From: Methylobacterium radiotolerans JCM 2831
GTDB lineage: Bacteria > Pseudomonadota > Alphaproteobacteria > Rhizobiales > Beijerinckiaceae
DNA length: 64,000 nucleotides
Direction of reading: 5' to 3'
Assembly: GCF_000019725.1 (NCBI RefSeq)
Contig: NC_010510.1
Coordinates: 80,001 to 144,000 of the forward strand
In this document: positions 43,042 to 51,374 of the stretch, piece by piece
Layout of the letters: the number at the start of each line of letters is the position of its first letter
Position numbering within the stretch: the first letter of the stretch is position 1
The notes under the pieces: generated by a model
Database searches by the model: none
Seen by the model: only the letters and a program-made list of their open reading frames with translations
Told to the model about the DNA's origin: nothing
Position numbers and translations under genes: made by a program

Positions 43042-43488
43042 GTGTACCTCGTCGACACCAATGTCCTCTCGGCCGGCGCCCCGACCAAGGCCGTCCCGGC
43101 CGTCGACCTGATCGACTGGATGGACCGGAACAGCGCCGGGCTCCACCTCTCCGTCGTCACGATCGCCGAGATCGAGGACGGCATCGCGAAGAGCCGCAGG
43201 GAGGGTGCCGCGCGCAAGGCTGAGCGCCTCGCGGCGTGGCTGGAGACCCTGCTGCACCTGTACGCCGCCAAGGTTCTCCCGATCGACCTCGCCGTCGCGC
43301 GGCACATCGGCGGATTGTCCGATCTGGCGCGCGGTCAGGGGCACGCGCCCGGCTTCGCGGATCTCGCGATCGCCGCCACGGCGCGCTGCAACGGCTGGAC
43401 GATCCTCACTCGGAATGTGCGGCACTTCGCGCCGCTGGGCGTTCCCGCGTGCGATCCCTTCGTGGCGCTGCCGGCCGATGGGCCGTGA
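43042..43488 (+). CDS. vapC: PIN-domain ribonuclease toxin (VapC/FitB type)
   Basis: A 148-residue PIN nuclease. Acidic residues of the metal site are visible: Asp5 in 'YLVDTNVLS', Glu43 in 'TIAEIEDG' and Asp107 in 'PGFADLAIAATA', with Asn125 in 'LTRNVRHF' where many VapC proteins have Asp or Asn. The 'AEIEDGIAKSRREG' and 'NVRHFAPLGV' segments resemble FitB. The start is GTG at 43042. Paired with a Phd-type antitoxin, it would cleave specific RNAs when released. Confidence 0.9.
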   Translation: MYLVDTNVLSAGAPTKAVPAVDLIDWMDRNSAGLHLSVVTIAEIEDGIAKSRREGAARKAERLAAWLETLLHLYAAKVLPIDLAVARHIGGLSDLARGQGHAPGFADLAIAATARCNGWTILTRNVRHFAPLGVPACDPFVALPADGP

Positions 43489-43490
43489 CT

Positions 43491-43514
43491 GCCCCGCGCG
43501 CGTCACCGCGGGGC
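43491..43514. terminator. Hairpin between the convergent toxin and tetR genes
   Basis: A perfect 8 bp GC stem (43491-43498 with 43507-43514) with an 8-base loop, starting 2 bp after the toxin stop and 19 bp from the stop of the minus-strand tetR gene. There is no T-tract. Confidence 0.5.
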
Positions 43515-43533
43515 GGCGCCGATCGAGCGCGCG

Positions 43534-44145
43534 CTAACGGGACGGCGCGCAGAACTCGGCCGCAAGGCCGGCGAAGGCGGCCCGCAGGAAGGCGTCCACC
43601 GGCCGGTCCCCGCCCGCCTGGATCCAGGCCTCGATCGCCAAGCGCATCGCACCGAGCGACGCCATGGCGACGAGGCGCAGCGAGGCGCTGCGGGCCGGAT
43701 CCCCCCAGCGCTCGATGAGTGCGGCATGCAGGGCCTGCTCGTGCAGGCCGTAGGCCGCCTGCTTGCGGGCCTTCAGGGTCTCGCTGGATCGCATGACCCG
43801 GTCGATGCTGATGAACTCCTGGGTCCGGAATCCCGTCGACAGCGTCAGCAGGGCGTCGCGGACGACCTCGACCGGAACCTTGCCCTCCGGCTGGGCCAGG
43901 ACGGCCCTGCGCAGGGCCGCGCCGAAGCCCCGCATCTGCCAATCCAGCAGAATCTCTTCTTTCGACTTGAAGTAGTAGAAGAAGGTTCGACGCGAGATGC
44001 CGGCGGCCTCGGCGATCGCGTCCAGAGTCGTGGCCTCGTAGCCGTGCTGGCTGAACAACCGCAGGCCGGTCTCGGCGATCCGTTCCAGTGTCTCCTGCCG
44101 CTTTCGCGCGCGCAGGCTGCCGGGCTTCGGTGGCGGGATCCCCAT
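43534..44145 (-). CDS. TetR family transcriptional regulator
   Basis: A 203-residue TetR regulator. The HTH is 'ERIAETGLRLFSQHGYEATTLDAIAEAAGISRRTFFYYFKSKEEIL' across helices 1-4, about residues 19-64. The ATG at 44145 gives a normal family start; the upstream in-frame ATG at 44196 lies inside the operator palindrome. Divergent from an exported alpha/beta hydrolase, with two matching palindromes between them, so it probably represses itself and the hydrolase. Confidence 0.87.
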   Translation of the reverse strand: MGIPPPKPGSLRARKRQETLERIAETGLRLFSQHGYEATTLDAIAEAAGISRRTFFYYFKSKEEILLDWQMRGFGAALRRAVLAQPEGKVPVEVVRDALLTLSTGFRTQEFISIDRVMRSSETLKARKQAAYGLHEQALHAALIERWGDPARSASLRLVAMASLGAMRLAIEAWIQAGGDRPVDAFLRAAFAGLAAEFCAPSR

Positions 44146-44181
44146 GCCGGCGTTGTCGCATGCGATTCCGCACTTGCAAAG

Positions 44182-44219
44182 TTGCACGCAGTGCAATTAT
44201 ATTTTCGCACCGAGTGCAA
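44182..44219. promoter_or_regulatory. Double TetR operator candidate (TTGCAC-N3-GTGCAA twice)
   Basis: A perfect copy at 44182-44196 (TTGCAC-GCA-GTGCAA) and a one-mismatch copy at 44205-44219 (TCGCAC-CGA-GTGCAA), centres 23 bp apart, about two helical turns. The spot is AT-rich and sits 37 bp upstream of the tetR start, so it likely covers the tetR promoter and perhaps that of the divergent hydrolase. Confidence 0.65.
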
Positions 44220-44438
44220 ATTTCTGGAACGGTATCGGGACGCGGTGCCGGTTTCCGGTCGCGTGCTCGCCCGCCCGCCGAGTCCGGCAGGCTCGGTCGC
44301 CGTCGGGACGCGCGTCCCGACGGCCGAACTCTCGCCGGCGCGCCCAGCGGCGGGCGCGCGTCGTGGTCGCGCTGTGACCGGCGACGCGCAGCGCCGCGGG
44401 TCGTCCCGTCCCGCCTCCTCTCGCGAAAGCCCTGCCCC

Positions 44439-45524
44439 ATGCTCGATTGCTCCAGTCCGACAGCGGCGCGGCCGACGCCCAGCCGGCGGCAGGTCGGCGC
44501 CCTGCTGCTGGGAACCCTGGCCGCGGGACTGACGCGCCCGGCCGCGGCGCAGCCTGTCGTGGAGGACGTCCGGATCGCCGATTTCGACTGGGTCGACGGC
44601 GCGCGTCAGCGGCCCGTGCCGGCACGCCTCTACTGGCCGAACACGTCGTCGCTCCGGCGGCGCGTTCCGCTCGTCGTGTTCTCGCACGGTCTCGGGCAGT
44701 CCCGGACCGGATACAGCTATCTCGGTCGGCACTGGGCGTCCCACGGGGTCGCGAGCCTGCACCTGCAGCACGTCGGCAGCGACACGTCCGTCTGGACCGG
44801 CAATCCCCTGGCGCTGCTCGACCGGATCGAGCGGGCGGCGCAGGAACAGGAGGCGTTCGCGCGGGCGCGCGACCTGCGCTTCGCCCTGGACCGCATCCTC
44901 GTTCAGGACGGGGGCGCTTTCGGAGACCGGATCGACCCGCGCCGGATCGTTGCGGCCGGCCATTCCTACGGTGCCAACACGACGCTGATCGCGGCGGGCG
45001 CGCGCGTCATCCGCGACGGACGCCCCCTTCAGGCGCGGGACCCGCGGATCGCGGCCGGCATCGTGATCTCGGCGCCGCCCTTCTACGGCGAGCGCGACCT
45101 GCGGGCCGTCCTGGGCGCGGTGGAGATCCCGACCCTGCACGTCACGGCGACCGAGGACGTCATCCAGCTGCCCGGGCGCACCTCGCCGTTCAGCGATCGC
45201 CTCGCCGTGTACGAGGCGATCGCGACGCCCCGGAAGGCGCTGGCGGTCTTCCGGGGCGGCTCGCACAGCATCTTCACCGACCGTCCCCTGACCGGCGGTC
45301 TGAACCTGAACCCGCAGGTGAAGGAGGCGACCGCCACCGGGGCGCTGGCCTTTCTCGACCTCGCGTTCGGCGGCGATCCGGAGCCGCTGCGCGCGTGGTC
45401 CTCGACCTGGAAGCCGATCCTCGCCGTCGCGCCCGCGGGCTTCGCGAGCGCGTCGCTGGCGCAACCCGCCGTGTCGTCCCGCGAGAGGGACCGGGCGCGC
45501 GCGCACCCGGTGCAACCGCTCTGA
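44439..45524 (+). CDS. Exported alpha/beta hydrolase (predicted dienelactone hydrolase-like)
   Basis: A 361-residue hydrolase with a Tat/Sec-like leader ('SRRQVGALLLGTLAAGLTRPAAAQ', about 15-38). The nucleophile elbow is 'AGHSYGAN' with Ser176. The oxyanion region is 'VVFSHGLGQSRTGYSYLG', and the catalytic His is likely in 'FRGGSHSIFTD'. It resembles the exported family of chlorophyllase/PAF-AH-like hydrolases. Substrate unknown. It is controlled by a divergent TetR regulator with a double operator, so a small hydrophobic inducer is probable. Confidence 0.83.
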   Translation: MLDCSSPTAARPTPSRRQVGALLLGTLAAGLTRPAAAQPVVEDVRIADFDWVDGARQRPVPARLYWPNTSSLRRRVPLVVFSHGLGQSRTGYSYLGRHWASHGVASLHLQHVGSDTSVWTGNPLALLDRIERAAQEQEAFARARDLRFALDRILVQDGGAFGDRIDPRRIVAAGHSYGANTTLIAAGARVIRDGRPLQARDPRIAAGIVISAPPFYGERDLRAVLGAVEIPTLHVTATEDVIQLPGRTSPFSDRLAVYEAIATPRKALAVFRGGSHSIFTDRPLTGGLNLNPQVKEATATGALAFLDLAFGGDPEPLRAWSSTWKPILAVAPAGFASASLAQPAVSSRERDRARAHPVQPL

Positions 45525-45596
45525 CACGCCGGTCATCGCGCCCCATCGGAGCCGAACCTGCCAGCCCGGTCTCACCGTCGATGTCGGCGCTCCGGG

Positions 45597-46160
45597 TCAG
45601 GTCGCTTCGCGCGACGTGAGGGTGCGCTCGACCAGTGCGCGGATCCGCTCCCGGTTCGGCGCGGTCCCGAACAGGATCCGGTAGAGAATCGGCGAGACGA
45701 CCCCGTCCAGCACCGCCTCGGGATCCGGGAAGGCCTCGCCGCGGGCCAGGGCCCGATCCGCGATGATCGCGATCTGATCGCGCGTGAAGCTGCAGCATCG
45801 CTGGGCACAGTTCGCGTCCGACGCCGCCAGAACGTCCCGGATCATCGCCCGCCCCGGCGCGGACGACATCTCGTCCGCGTACTGTTCCGCCCAGGCCTCG
45901 AGATCGGTCCGGCCGTTGCCGGTATCGGCCGGCTCGGCGTCGGGACGCAGCCGCTCGACTGCGACGTCGGCGAAGAGTTCGGCGAGCGTGCCCCACCGCC
46001 GGTAGATCGTCGACGGCGTCACGCCCGCCGCGGCGGCCACCAGGGGCACCGTGATCTCCGAACGGTCCGTCCGGGTCAGGAGTTCGCGCACGGCCGCCTG
46101 AACCGAGGTCTGCACCCGCGCGCTGCGCCCGCCCGGACGCGGCCCTTGCCTCGTCGTCAT
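45597..46160 (-). CDS. TetR family regulator of the divergent MFS gene
   Basis: A 187-residue TetR regulator. 'VRELLTRTDRSEITVPLVAAAAGVTPSTIYRRWGTLAELFADVAVERL' forms the HTH domain (about 24-71). The C-terminal domain is of the AcrR/TetR_C type seen in regulators next to exporters, with 'CAQRCCSFTRDQ' giving three close cysteines. ATG 46160 is the likely start. It is divergent from an MFS transporter, with a 35 bp perfect inverted repeat between them. Confidence 0.86.
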   Translation of the reverse strand: MTTRQGPRPGGRSARVQTSVQAAVRELLTRTDRSEITVPLVAAAAGVTPSTIYRRWGTLAELFADVAVERLRPDAEPADTGNGRTDLEAWAEQYADEMSSAPGRAMIRDVLAASDANCAQRCCSFTRDQIAIIADRALARGEAFPDPEAVLDGVVSPILYRILFGTAPNRERIRALVERTLTSREAT

Positions 46161-46180
46161 CCTGCACTCTGCCGTCGGCG

Positions 46181-46239
46181 GCGCCACAAACGCAAAAGAG
46201 TTGCGTTTGTGGCGCGGAGGGACTACGCATCAAACGCAA
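46181..46239. promoter_or_regulatory. Long perfect inverted repeat plus third half-site between tetR and MFS genes
   Basis: 15 bp perfect arms at 46181-46195 and 46201-46215 with a 5-base spacer. The arms contain CAAACGCAA / TTGCGTTTG, and a third copy of CAAACGCAA lies at 46231-46239. It is placed 20 bp from the tetR start and 23 bp from the MFS start, so it is a strong operator candidate for control of both genes. Confidence 0.65.
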
Positions 46240-46262
46240 CGGATTAGCCTTTAGGGTCGTCA

Positions 46263-47468
46263 ATGACCAGGGTCGGCAACCTGAAAGTTGTGGCTGTCGC
46301 GGGCGGCGGCACGCTGTTCTTCCACGCGGCGGTGCTCGGCACCTTCCTCGCCGCGTCCGCCGCGCCGACGCCGCTGTACCGTTTCTATCAGGAGACCTAC
46401 GCGCTCTCCCCCGTGCTCACGACCGCGGTGTTCGCGGTCTACGCGCTGGCCCTCCTCAAGGCGCTTCTCGTCGCCGGGTCGATCTCGGACCACCTGGGTC
46501 GACGGCCGGTGATCTGCGGCGCGCTGCTCCTCGAACTCGTGGCGATGGTCCTGTTCACGACGGCCCACGGGGCGTGGGGTCTCATCGCGGCGCGCTTCGT
46601 CCAGGGCGTGGCCACCGGCATCGCGGCGAGTTCCCTGGGCGCCGCGCTGGTCGACGTCGACCGGGGGCGGGCCCAGCTCGTGAACGCGATCATGCCGCTG
46701 ATCGGGATGGCGGTGGGCGCGCTCGGGACCAGCGCGCTCGTGCAGTACGGCCCGCATCCGCTCCGTCTCGTCTACGCGATCCTGGGGGCGGTGTTCGTCG
46801 CGCAGGCCGCCCTCCTCTGGCTGACGCCCGAGACCGGGGAGCGCCGCACGGGAGCGCTGCGGGCCCTGAGGCCCCGCGTCGTGGTCCCGCCGCAGGCCAG
46901 ACGGCCGCTGGCCGCGATCACGCCGACCAACATCGCGACCTGGATGCTCGGCGGCTTCTACCTCTCCATCGTCCCCTCGCTGGTGGTCGCCGCGACGGGC
47001 AGCCGGACACCGTTGACGAGCGGCGTCATGGTCGCGGCCCTGATGGTCGCGGGCGCCTGCGCGGTCGTCCAGCGGCGCGGCGGGGACGCGGCAGCCAACC
47101 TGACGATCGGGACGCTGGCCATGACGACCGGTCTCGTCATCGTGCTCGCCGGCATGCACGGCGGGAGCGTGCCGGTCCTGATCGGCGGGACGTTGGTCGG
47201 CGGCGCCGGCTTCGGGACGAGCTTCCTCGGTGCCCTCGGGACGATCGTTCCGCTGGCGAAGCCGGGCGAGCGGGCGGGGCTTCTCTCGACCTACTATGTC
47301 GAGAGCTACCTGGCCTTCAGCCTGCCGGTGATCTGTGCCGGATATCTGGTGCGCCGGATCGGCTACGTGACCACCGCCGACATCTACGCGGCCGCCATCG
47401 TCGCCATGAGCGCGGCCGGGTTCCTGGCACGGCGGGCGATGGCGGCGCGGCGCGTCCTGCCCGGCTGA
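46263..47468 (+). CDS. MFS transporter (drug-efflux-like)
   Basis: A 401-residue twelve-helix MFS protein. 'AAPTPLYRFYQETYALSP' after helix 1 and 'GSISDHLGRRPVICGALLLELVAM' at loop 2-3 (motif A) fit the group of YfcJ/arabinose-efflux-type exporters. 'RFVQGVATGIAASSLGAALVD' is helix 4. ATG 46263. With a divergent TetR regulator it is most likely an inducible exporter; the compound is unknown. Confidence 0.88.
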   Translation: MTRVGNLKVVAVAGGGTLFFHAAVLGTFLAASAAPTPLYRFYQETYALSPVLTTAVFAVYALALLKALLVAGSISDHLGRRPVICGALLLELVAMVLFTTAHGAWGLIAARFVQGVATGIAASSLGAALVDVDRGRAQLVNAIMPLIGMAVGALGTSALVQYGPHPLRLVYAILGAVFVAQAALLWLTPETGERRTGALRALRPRVVVPPQARRPLAAITPTNIATWMLGGFYLSIVPSLVVAATGSRTPLTSGVMVAALMVAGACAVVQRRGGDAAANLTIGTLAMTTGLVIVLAGMHGGSVPVLIGGTLVGGAGFGTSFLGALGTIVPLAKPGERAGLLSTYYVESYLAFSLPVICAGYLVRRIGYVTTADIYAAAIVAMSAAGFLARRAMAARRVLPG

Positions 47469-47701
47469 TGCACGGTGCCGTGGCCGAGACGGTCCCCGGC
47501 CGCATTCCGCGCCCGCTTCAACGGCTGCCCGACACGCGCGAGCGCCGAGGGCGGCGCCGCGCGGGCAGCGGTTGTCGTGCCGACGGAGGCGAGACCGGCG
47601 GGACGGTCTCGGCCCAGCCGCGTTGAGGCAGGTCAGCGGCGCGCGCGAGGGACACCTGGCTTCCGCGCGCTCCCGGGACGCGGATCCGAGCGGAGGCATG
47701 C

Positions 47702-48832
47702 ATGCGAGACTTCACGGTCGTCTGGGACGCGGCGCGGCTGGCCTGGGTGCGGGAGCGCGTGCGGGCCTACCGCATGCCGCGCCTGCCGACGGGGGCCGGC
47801 TGGCGCTACGGCTGCGATCCGGACGTCCTGGCCGCCCTGTGCGCCCACTGGCTCGACGGCTTCGACGAGGCCGCCGCCGCGGCCGAGCTCAACCGCTTCC
47901 CGCAGATCCTGGCCCGCGTCGAGGATCTCGACCTGCACGCGGTCCACGTCGTCGGTGAGGCGGAGGGCCGGCGCCCGCTGCTGCTGATCCACGGCTGGCC
48001 GGGCTCGATCTACGAGTTCTGGTCGGTGATCGAGCCCCTGGCCTTCCCGTCGCGCCACGGCGGGCGGCCGGAGGACGCGTTCGACCTCGTGATCCCGGCG
48101 CTGCCCGGCTTCGGCTTCTCGGGCAAACCCGCCGCGCCGATCGGGGCGCGCACCGCGGCGCGGCTGTTCGACCGCCTGATGCGCGAGGCGTTGGGCTACC
48201 CGCGCTACCGGGTGCAGGGCGGCGACTGGGGCGCCGGGGTCGCGGCCTGGCTCGGCCTCGACCACGCCGACGCGCTGGAGGCGATCCACCTGAACTACCT
48301 GCTGGTGCAGCCCGACGCCGAGCCGGAGAGCGCGGCGGAGCGGGCCTGGCAGAAGCAGGCCGCGGCCACCCAGCAGGCCCTCGGGGCCTACGCGCAGCTC
48401 CAGGGCACCAAGCCCCTGTCCCTGGGCTACGCCATGGCGGACGAGCCGGTGGCGCAGCTGGCCTGGCTGGTCGAGCGCTTCCACGACTGGGCCGACCTGC
48501 GGGAGCGGCCCTTCGCGCAGGTGTTCTCGAACGATCAGCTCCTGACCAACGCCCTGCTCTACATCCTGACCGATTCCTTCGCGACGGCGACGTGGTTCTA
48601 CGCCGGCGCGCAGCTTGAGGGCGTGCGCCGGATGCCGCCGGGCCGGCGCGTCACGGTGCCGACGGCCTTCGCGGCCTACCCGGATCCGCGCACGCCCGCG
48701 CCGCCGCGGGACTGGCTCGAGCGCGGCTACGCGGTCTCGCGCTGGCGGACGATGCCGCGCGGCGGGCACTTCGCCGCCATGGAGGCTCCGGACCTGTTCG
48801 TCCAGGACCTGCGGGACTGGGGCCGCGGCTGA
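47702..48832 (+). CDS. Epoxide hydrolase (EHN-domain alpha/beta hydrolase)
   Basis: A 376-residue epoxide hydrolase. The N-terminal EHN domain (about 1-95) is followed by the alpha/beta fold. The oxyanion motif HGWPGS is at 97-102, the nucleophile Asp175 is in 'VQGGDWGAGVAAWLG', and the C-terminal 'RGGHFAAMEAPDLFVQDL' supplies the histidine. It converts an epoxide to a diol. ATG 47702 follows a weak GGAGG-like box. It stands 233 bp behind the MFS gene, so co-regulation is uncertain. Confidence 0.92.
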   Translation: MRDFTVVWDAARLAWVRERVRAYRMPRLPTGAGWRYGCDPDVLAALCAHWLDGFDEAAAAAELNRFPQILARVEDLDLHAVHVVGEAEGRRPLLLIHGWPGSIYEFWSVIEPLAFPSRHGGRPEDAFDLVIPALPGFGFSGKPAAPIGARTAARLFDRLMREALGYPRYRVQGGDWGAGVAAWLGLDHADALEAIHLNYLLVQPDAEPESAAERAWQKQAAATQQALGAYAQLQGTKPLSLGYAMADEPVAQLAWLVERFHDWADLRERPFAQVFSNDQLLTNALLYILTDSFATATWFYAGAQLEGVRRMPPGRRVTVPTAFAAYPDPRTPAPPRDWLERGYAVSRWRTMPRGGHFAAMEAPDLFVQDLRDWGRG

Positions 48833-48916
48833 CGGAGTCATCCCGCCGCACCCCGGACCCGGCCGCGCTCTGGGGCGTTGGCCGGGGATATCCCCCATCC
48901 TCGTGGAGTGCGCGCT

Positions 48917-50122
48917 ATGAAGCTTGCAGGAGGCGTTCGCGCCGGGCTGGCCGTGTCGTTGATGTCCGGCGCGGCCGTGCTGGCAGGTCCCGCCGCGGCT
49001 CAGGACGCGAAGCCCGCGCCCGCGGCACTCACGAAGGTGGCGGGCTTCGCCCATCAGGTCACGGGTATCACCGTCAGCCGCGACGGGCGCATGTTCGTCA
49101 ACTTCCCCCGCTGGAGCGAGGACGCGCCCGTCTCGGTGGCCGAGGTGAAGGACGGCACGCCTGTCCCCTATCCGGACGCGGAGTGGAATAGCTGGCGCAA
49201 CGCCAAGAAGGACGAGGTCGACCCGAAGACCCACTTCGTCTGCGTGCAGAGCGTCGTGGCCGACGGTCAGGACCGTCTCTGGGTGGTCGACGCGGCCGCG
49301 CCCGCCATGGCGCACGTGGTCAAGGACGGCCCCAAGCTCGTCGGCATCGACCTGAAGACCAACCGGGTCGTGAAGACCATCCCGTTCGACACCAGCACGG
49401 TGCTGCAGGCCTCCTACATCAACGACGTGCGGATCGCGCCCGACGGCAAGACCGCCTACCTGACCGATTCCGGCGCCGAGGGGGCGCTGATCGTGGTGGA
49501 TCTCGACAGCGGGTCCGCCAAGCGCGTGCTGTCCGGCCATGCCTCGACCATGCCGGACAAGAGCGTGACCGTGCAGTACGACGGCAAGCCGCTGCGCCGC
49601 CCGGACGGCCGCGGCGTCGAGTTCTCGGCCGACGGCATCGCCCTCTCGCCGGACGGGAAGACCCTGTACTGGCAGGCCATCAAGGGCAAGACGCTCTACA
49701 GCCTGCCGACCGACGCCCTCACCGGCTGGGCGACCGCCTCCTTCGTGCCCGAGACGCTCAGCGACAGGACGCTGGAATCGAAGATCGTGACGGTCGGCGA
49801 GAACGGCCCCGCCGACGGCCTGCTGATCGCCCGCAAGGACGGCCGGATGTACGTGACCTCGCCGCAGGACAACGCCGTGAAGGTCCGCGACCTGACCGGC
49901 AAGGGGAGCGGCCTCACGACCCTGGTGCAGGACCCGCAGCTGCGGTGGCCGGACACGTTCAGCGAGGGACCGGACGGCACGATCTACGTGACGACGTCGC
50001 ACATCCAGGACTCGGCCGACTACAAGCCGGGCGCGCCGATCAGCCTTCCCACGGAACTCTGGGCGATCCGGTCGGGACCGGGCGACGTCACCGGGTCCAC
50101 GGCGCCCGGGACGGCTCGCTGA
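48917..50122 (+). CDS. Secreted MRJP/Yellow-like (L-dopachrome tautomerase-related) beta-propeller
   Basis: A 401-residue exported protein. A Sec signal runs through 'AGLAVSLMSGAAVLAGPAAAQ' (about 9-29). The mature protein is a six-bladed propeller of the major royal jelly/Yellow family: 'GITVSRDGRMFVNFPRWSED', 'RLWVVDAAAP', 'YINDVRIAPDGKTAYLTDSG', 'GIALSPDGKTLYWQAIKGKTLYSLPT' and 'TFSEGPDGTIYVTTSHIQD' are blade strands typical of it. ATG 48917 is chosen over 48878 for the signal peptide. Function in bacteria is unknown. Confidence 0.87.
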   Translation: MKLAGGVRAGLAVSLMSGAAVLAGPAAAQDAKPAPAALTKVAGFAHQVTGITVSRDGRMFVNFPRWSEDAPVSVAEVKDGTPVPYPDAEWNSWRNAKKDEVDPKTHFVCVQSVVADGQDRLWVVDAAAPAMAHVVKDGPKLVGIDLKTNRVVKTIPFDTSTVLQASYINDVRIAPDGKTAYLTDSGAEGALIVVDLDSGSAKRVLSGHASTMPDKSVTVQYDGKPLRRPDGRGVEFSADGIALSPDGKTLYWQAIKGKTLYSLPTDALTGWATASFVPETLSDRTLESKIVTVGENGPADGLLIARKDGRMYVTSPQDNAVKVRDLTGKGSGLTTLVQDPQLRWPDTFSEGPDGTIYVTTSHIQDSADYKPGAPISLPTELWAIRSGPGDVTGSTAPGTAR

Positions 50123-50291
50123 GGGCCGCTGCGGCCGCGCCCCGTCGTCCCGACGCGGGCCCCCCTCGCCCGGTCAGGTCGGCGGAGGCCGTGCTCGTGC
50201 TGCCGGGGGCATCGGCGTCGCCCGAGCCCCCGCGACGCGCCGGGCGGGGCCCGACCCGCCATCGCGCCCGCTGCGGCGCGGCCCGGGACCT

Positions 50292-51197
50292 CTAGACCAG
50301 CGCGTATCCGGCATCGGTCCGCTCGATCCGCCCGCGGGCGGCGAGATGCATCCCGGTCACGCTCAGGCCCTCCGTCGCCGCGCGATCGAGGACGCGCCGG
50401 CGGGTCGCGATCGCCTCCGCCGGGTCGGTGTCCCAGATCACCGTCCAATCCGGGTGCGGCATCTGCAGGAGCCGCGAGTGGACGATGTCGCCCCAGATCA
50501 GCAACCGGTCCGCGCCGTCCGCGATCAGCACGCCCATGTGCCCCGGCGTATGGCCGGGTAGCGGCAGCGCGTGGATGCCGGGCGCGAGTTCCGCCTCGCC
50601 CGAGACGTGGCGGGTCCGAGCGCGGTAGGCGGCGAGCACGGCCTGCGCCGTCTCGAACATCGGGCGCAGGGCGGCGGGCGCGGAGGCCCGGGCCCCGGCA
50701 TCGGTCCAGTAGGCGACCTCGCGCGCCTGCACCACGAGCTCGGCGTTCGCGAACCGCGCCAGGCGTTCCGGCGTCAGGAGACCGCCCACGTGGTCGGCGT
50801 GGAGGTGGCTCAGCCAGATGGTCTCGACCTGATCGGGCCGCACGCCCTCCGCCGCGAGCGCGGCGGTCACGCGGTCGAAGCCCGGTCCGAAGACGGTGCC
50901 GCAGCCCGCATCCAGCAGCCAGTGGCGCGCGCCGCGCCGGATCAGGAAGGCGTTGACCGGCTCCGGCGACGGACCGTCCGCGCTGAGACCGGCACCCTGC
51001 AACAGCGCCCGTCCGGCCGGGCTCTCGGCCGCCGGCATCATGCGCGGCTCCAGCGGAAACAGCCCGTCGCGCAGCGGCGTCACGGTGAGCGCGCCGACCC
51101 GATAGGGTCCAGGCGCGGCCGCGGCGGGCTCGCGCAGGCCGAGCGGCAGCAGGGCGGAGGCGGCGAGCAGCCTGCGGCGGGAGAGATGAATTGCCAT
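50292..51197 (-). CDS. Exported MBL-fold metallo-hydrolase (lactonase-like)
   Basis: A 301-residue metallo-beta-lactamase-fold enzyme with a Tat-type leader ('SRRRLLAASALLPLGL', about 6-21). Metal ligands are in 'LSHLHADHVGGL', then 'LPLPGHTPGHMGV' and 'IWGDIVHSR'. The pattern fits the AHL-lactonase/quinol-hydrolase type group. ATG 51197. Its start region is divergent from the sensor kinase gene with 177 bp between. Substrate unknown. Confidence 0.87.
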   Translation of the reverse strand: MAIHLSRRRLLAASALLPLGLREPAAAAPGPYRVGALTVTPLRDGLFPLEPRMMPAAESPAGRALLQGAGLSADGPSPEPVNAFLIRRGARHWLLDAGCGTVFGPGFDRVTAALAAEGVRPDQVETIWLSHLHADHVGGLLTPERLARFANAELVVQAREVAYWTDAGARASAPAALRPMFETAQAVLAAYRARTRHVSGEAELAPGIHALPLPGHTPGHMGVLIADGADRLLIWGDIVHSRLLQMPHPDWTVIWDTDPAEAIATRRRVLDRAATEGLSVTGMHLAARGRIERTDAGYALV

Positions 51198-51374
51198 GGC
51201 GGGCTCTGCGGGAGACGGGACGCCGCCATCCTGCGGTGCGTGTCGGCCTCGGGCCAGGGACGGCCTCCCGCCCGCGACCGGGCATTCTTCCCGCGCTGAC
51301 CGGCACAGCTTGCGCGCAGGCCCGGTCCCGGTGCCAAATCGGCGCGTCGTCTCGAGCCCGGCCGTTTCGCCCCC

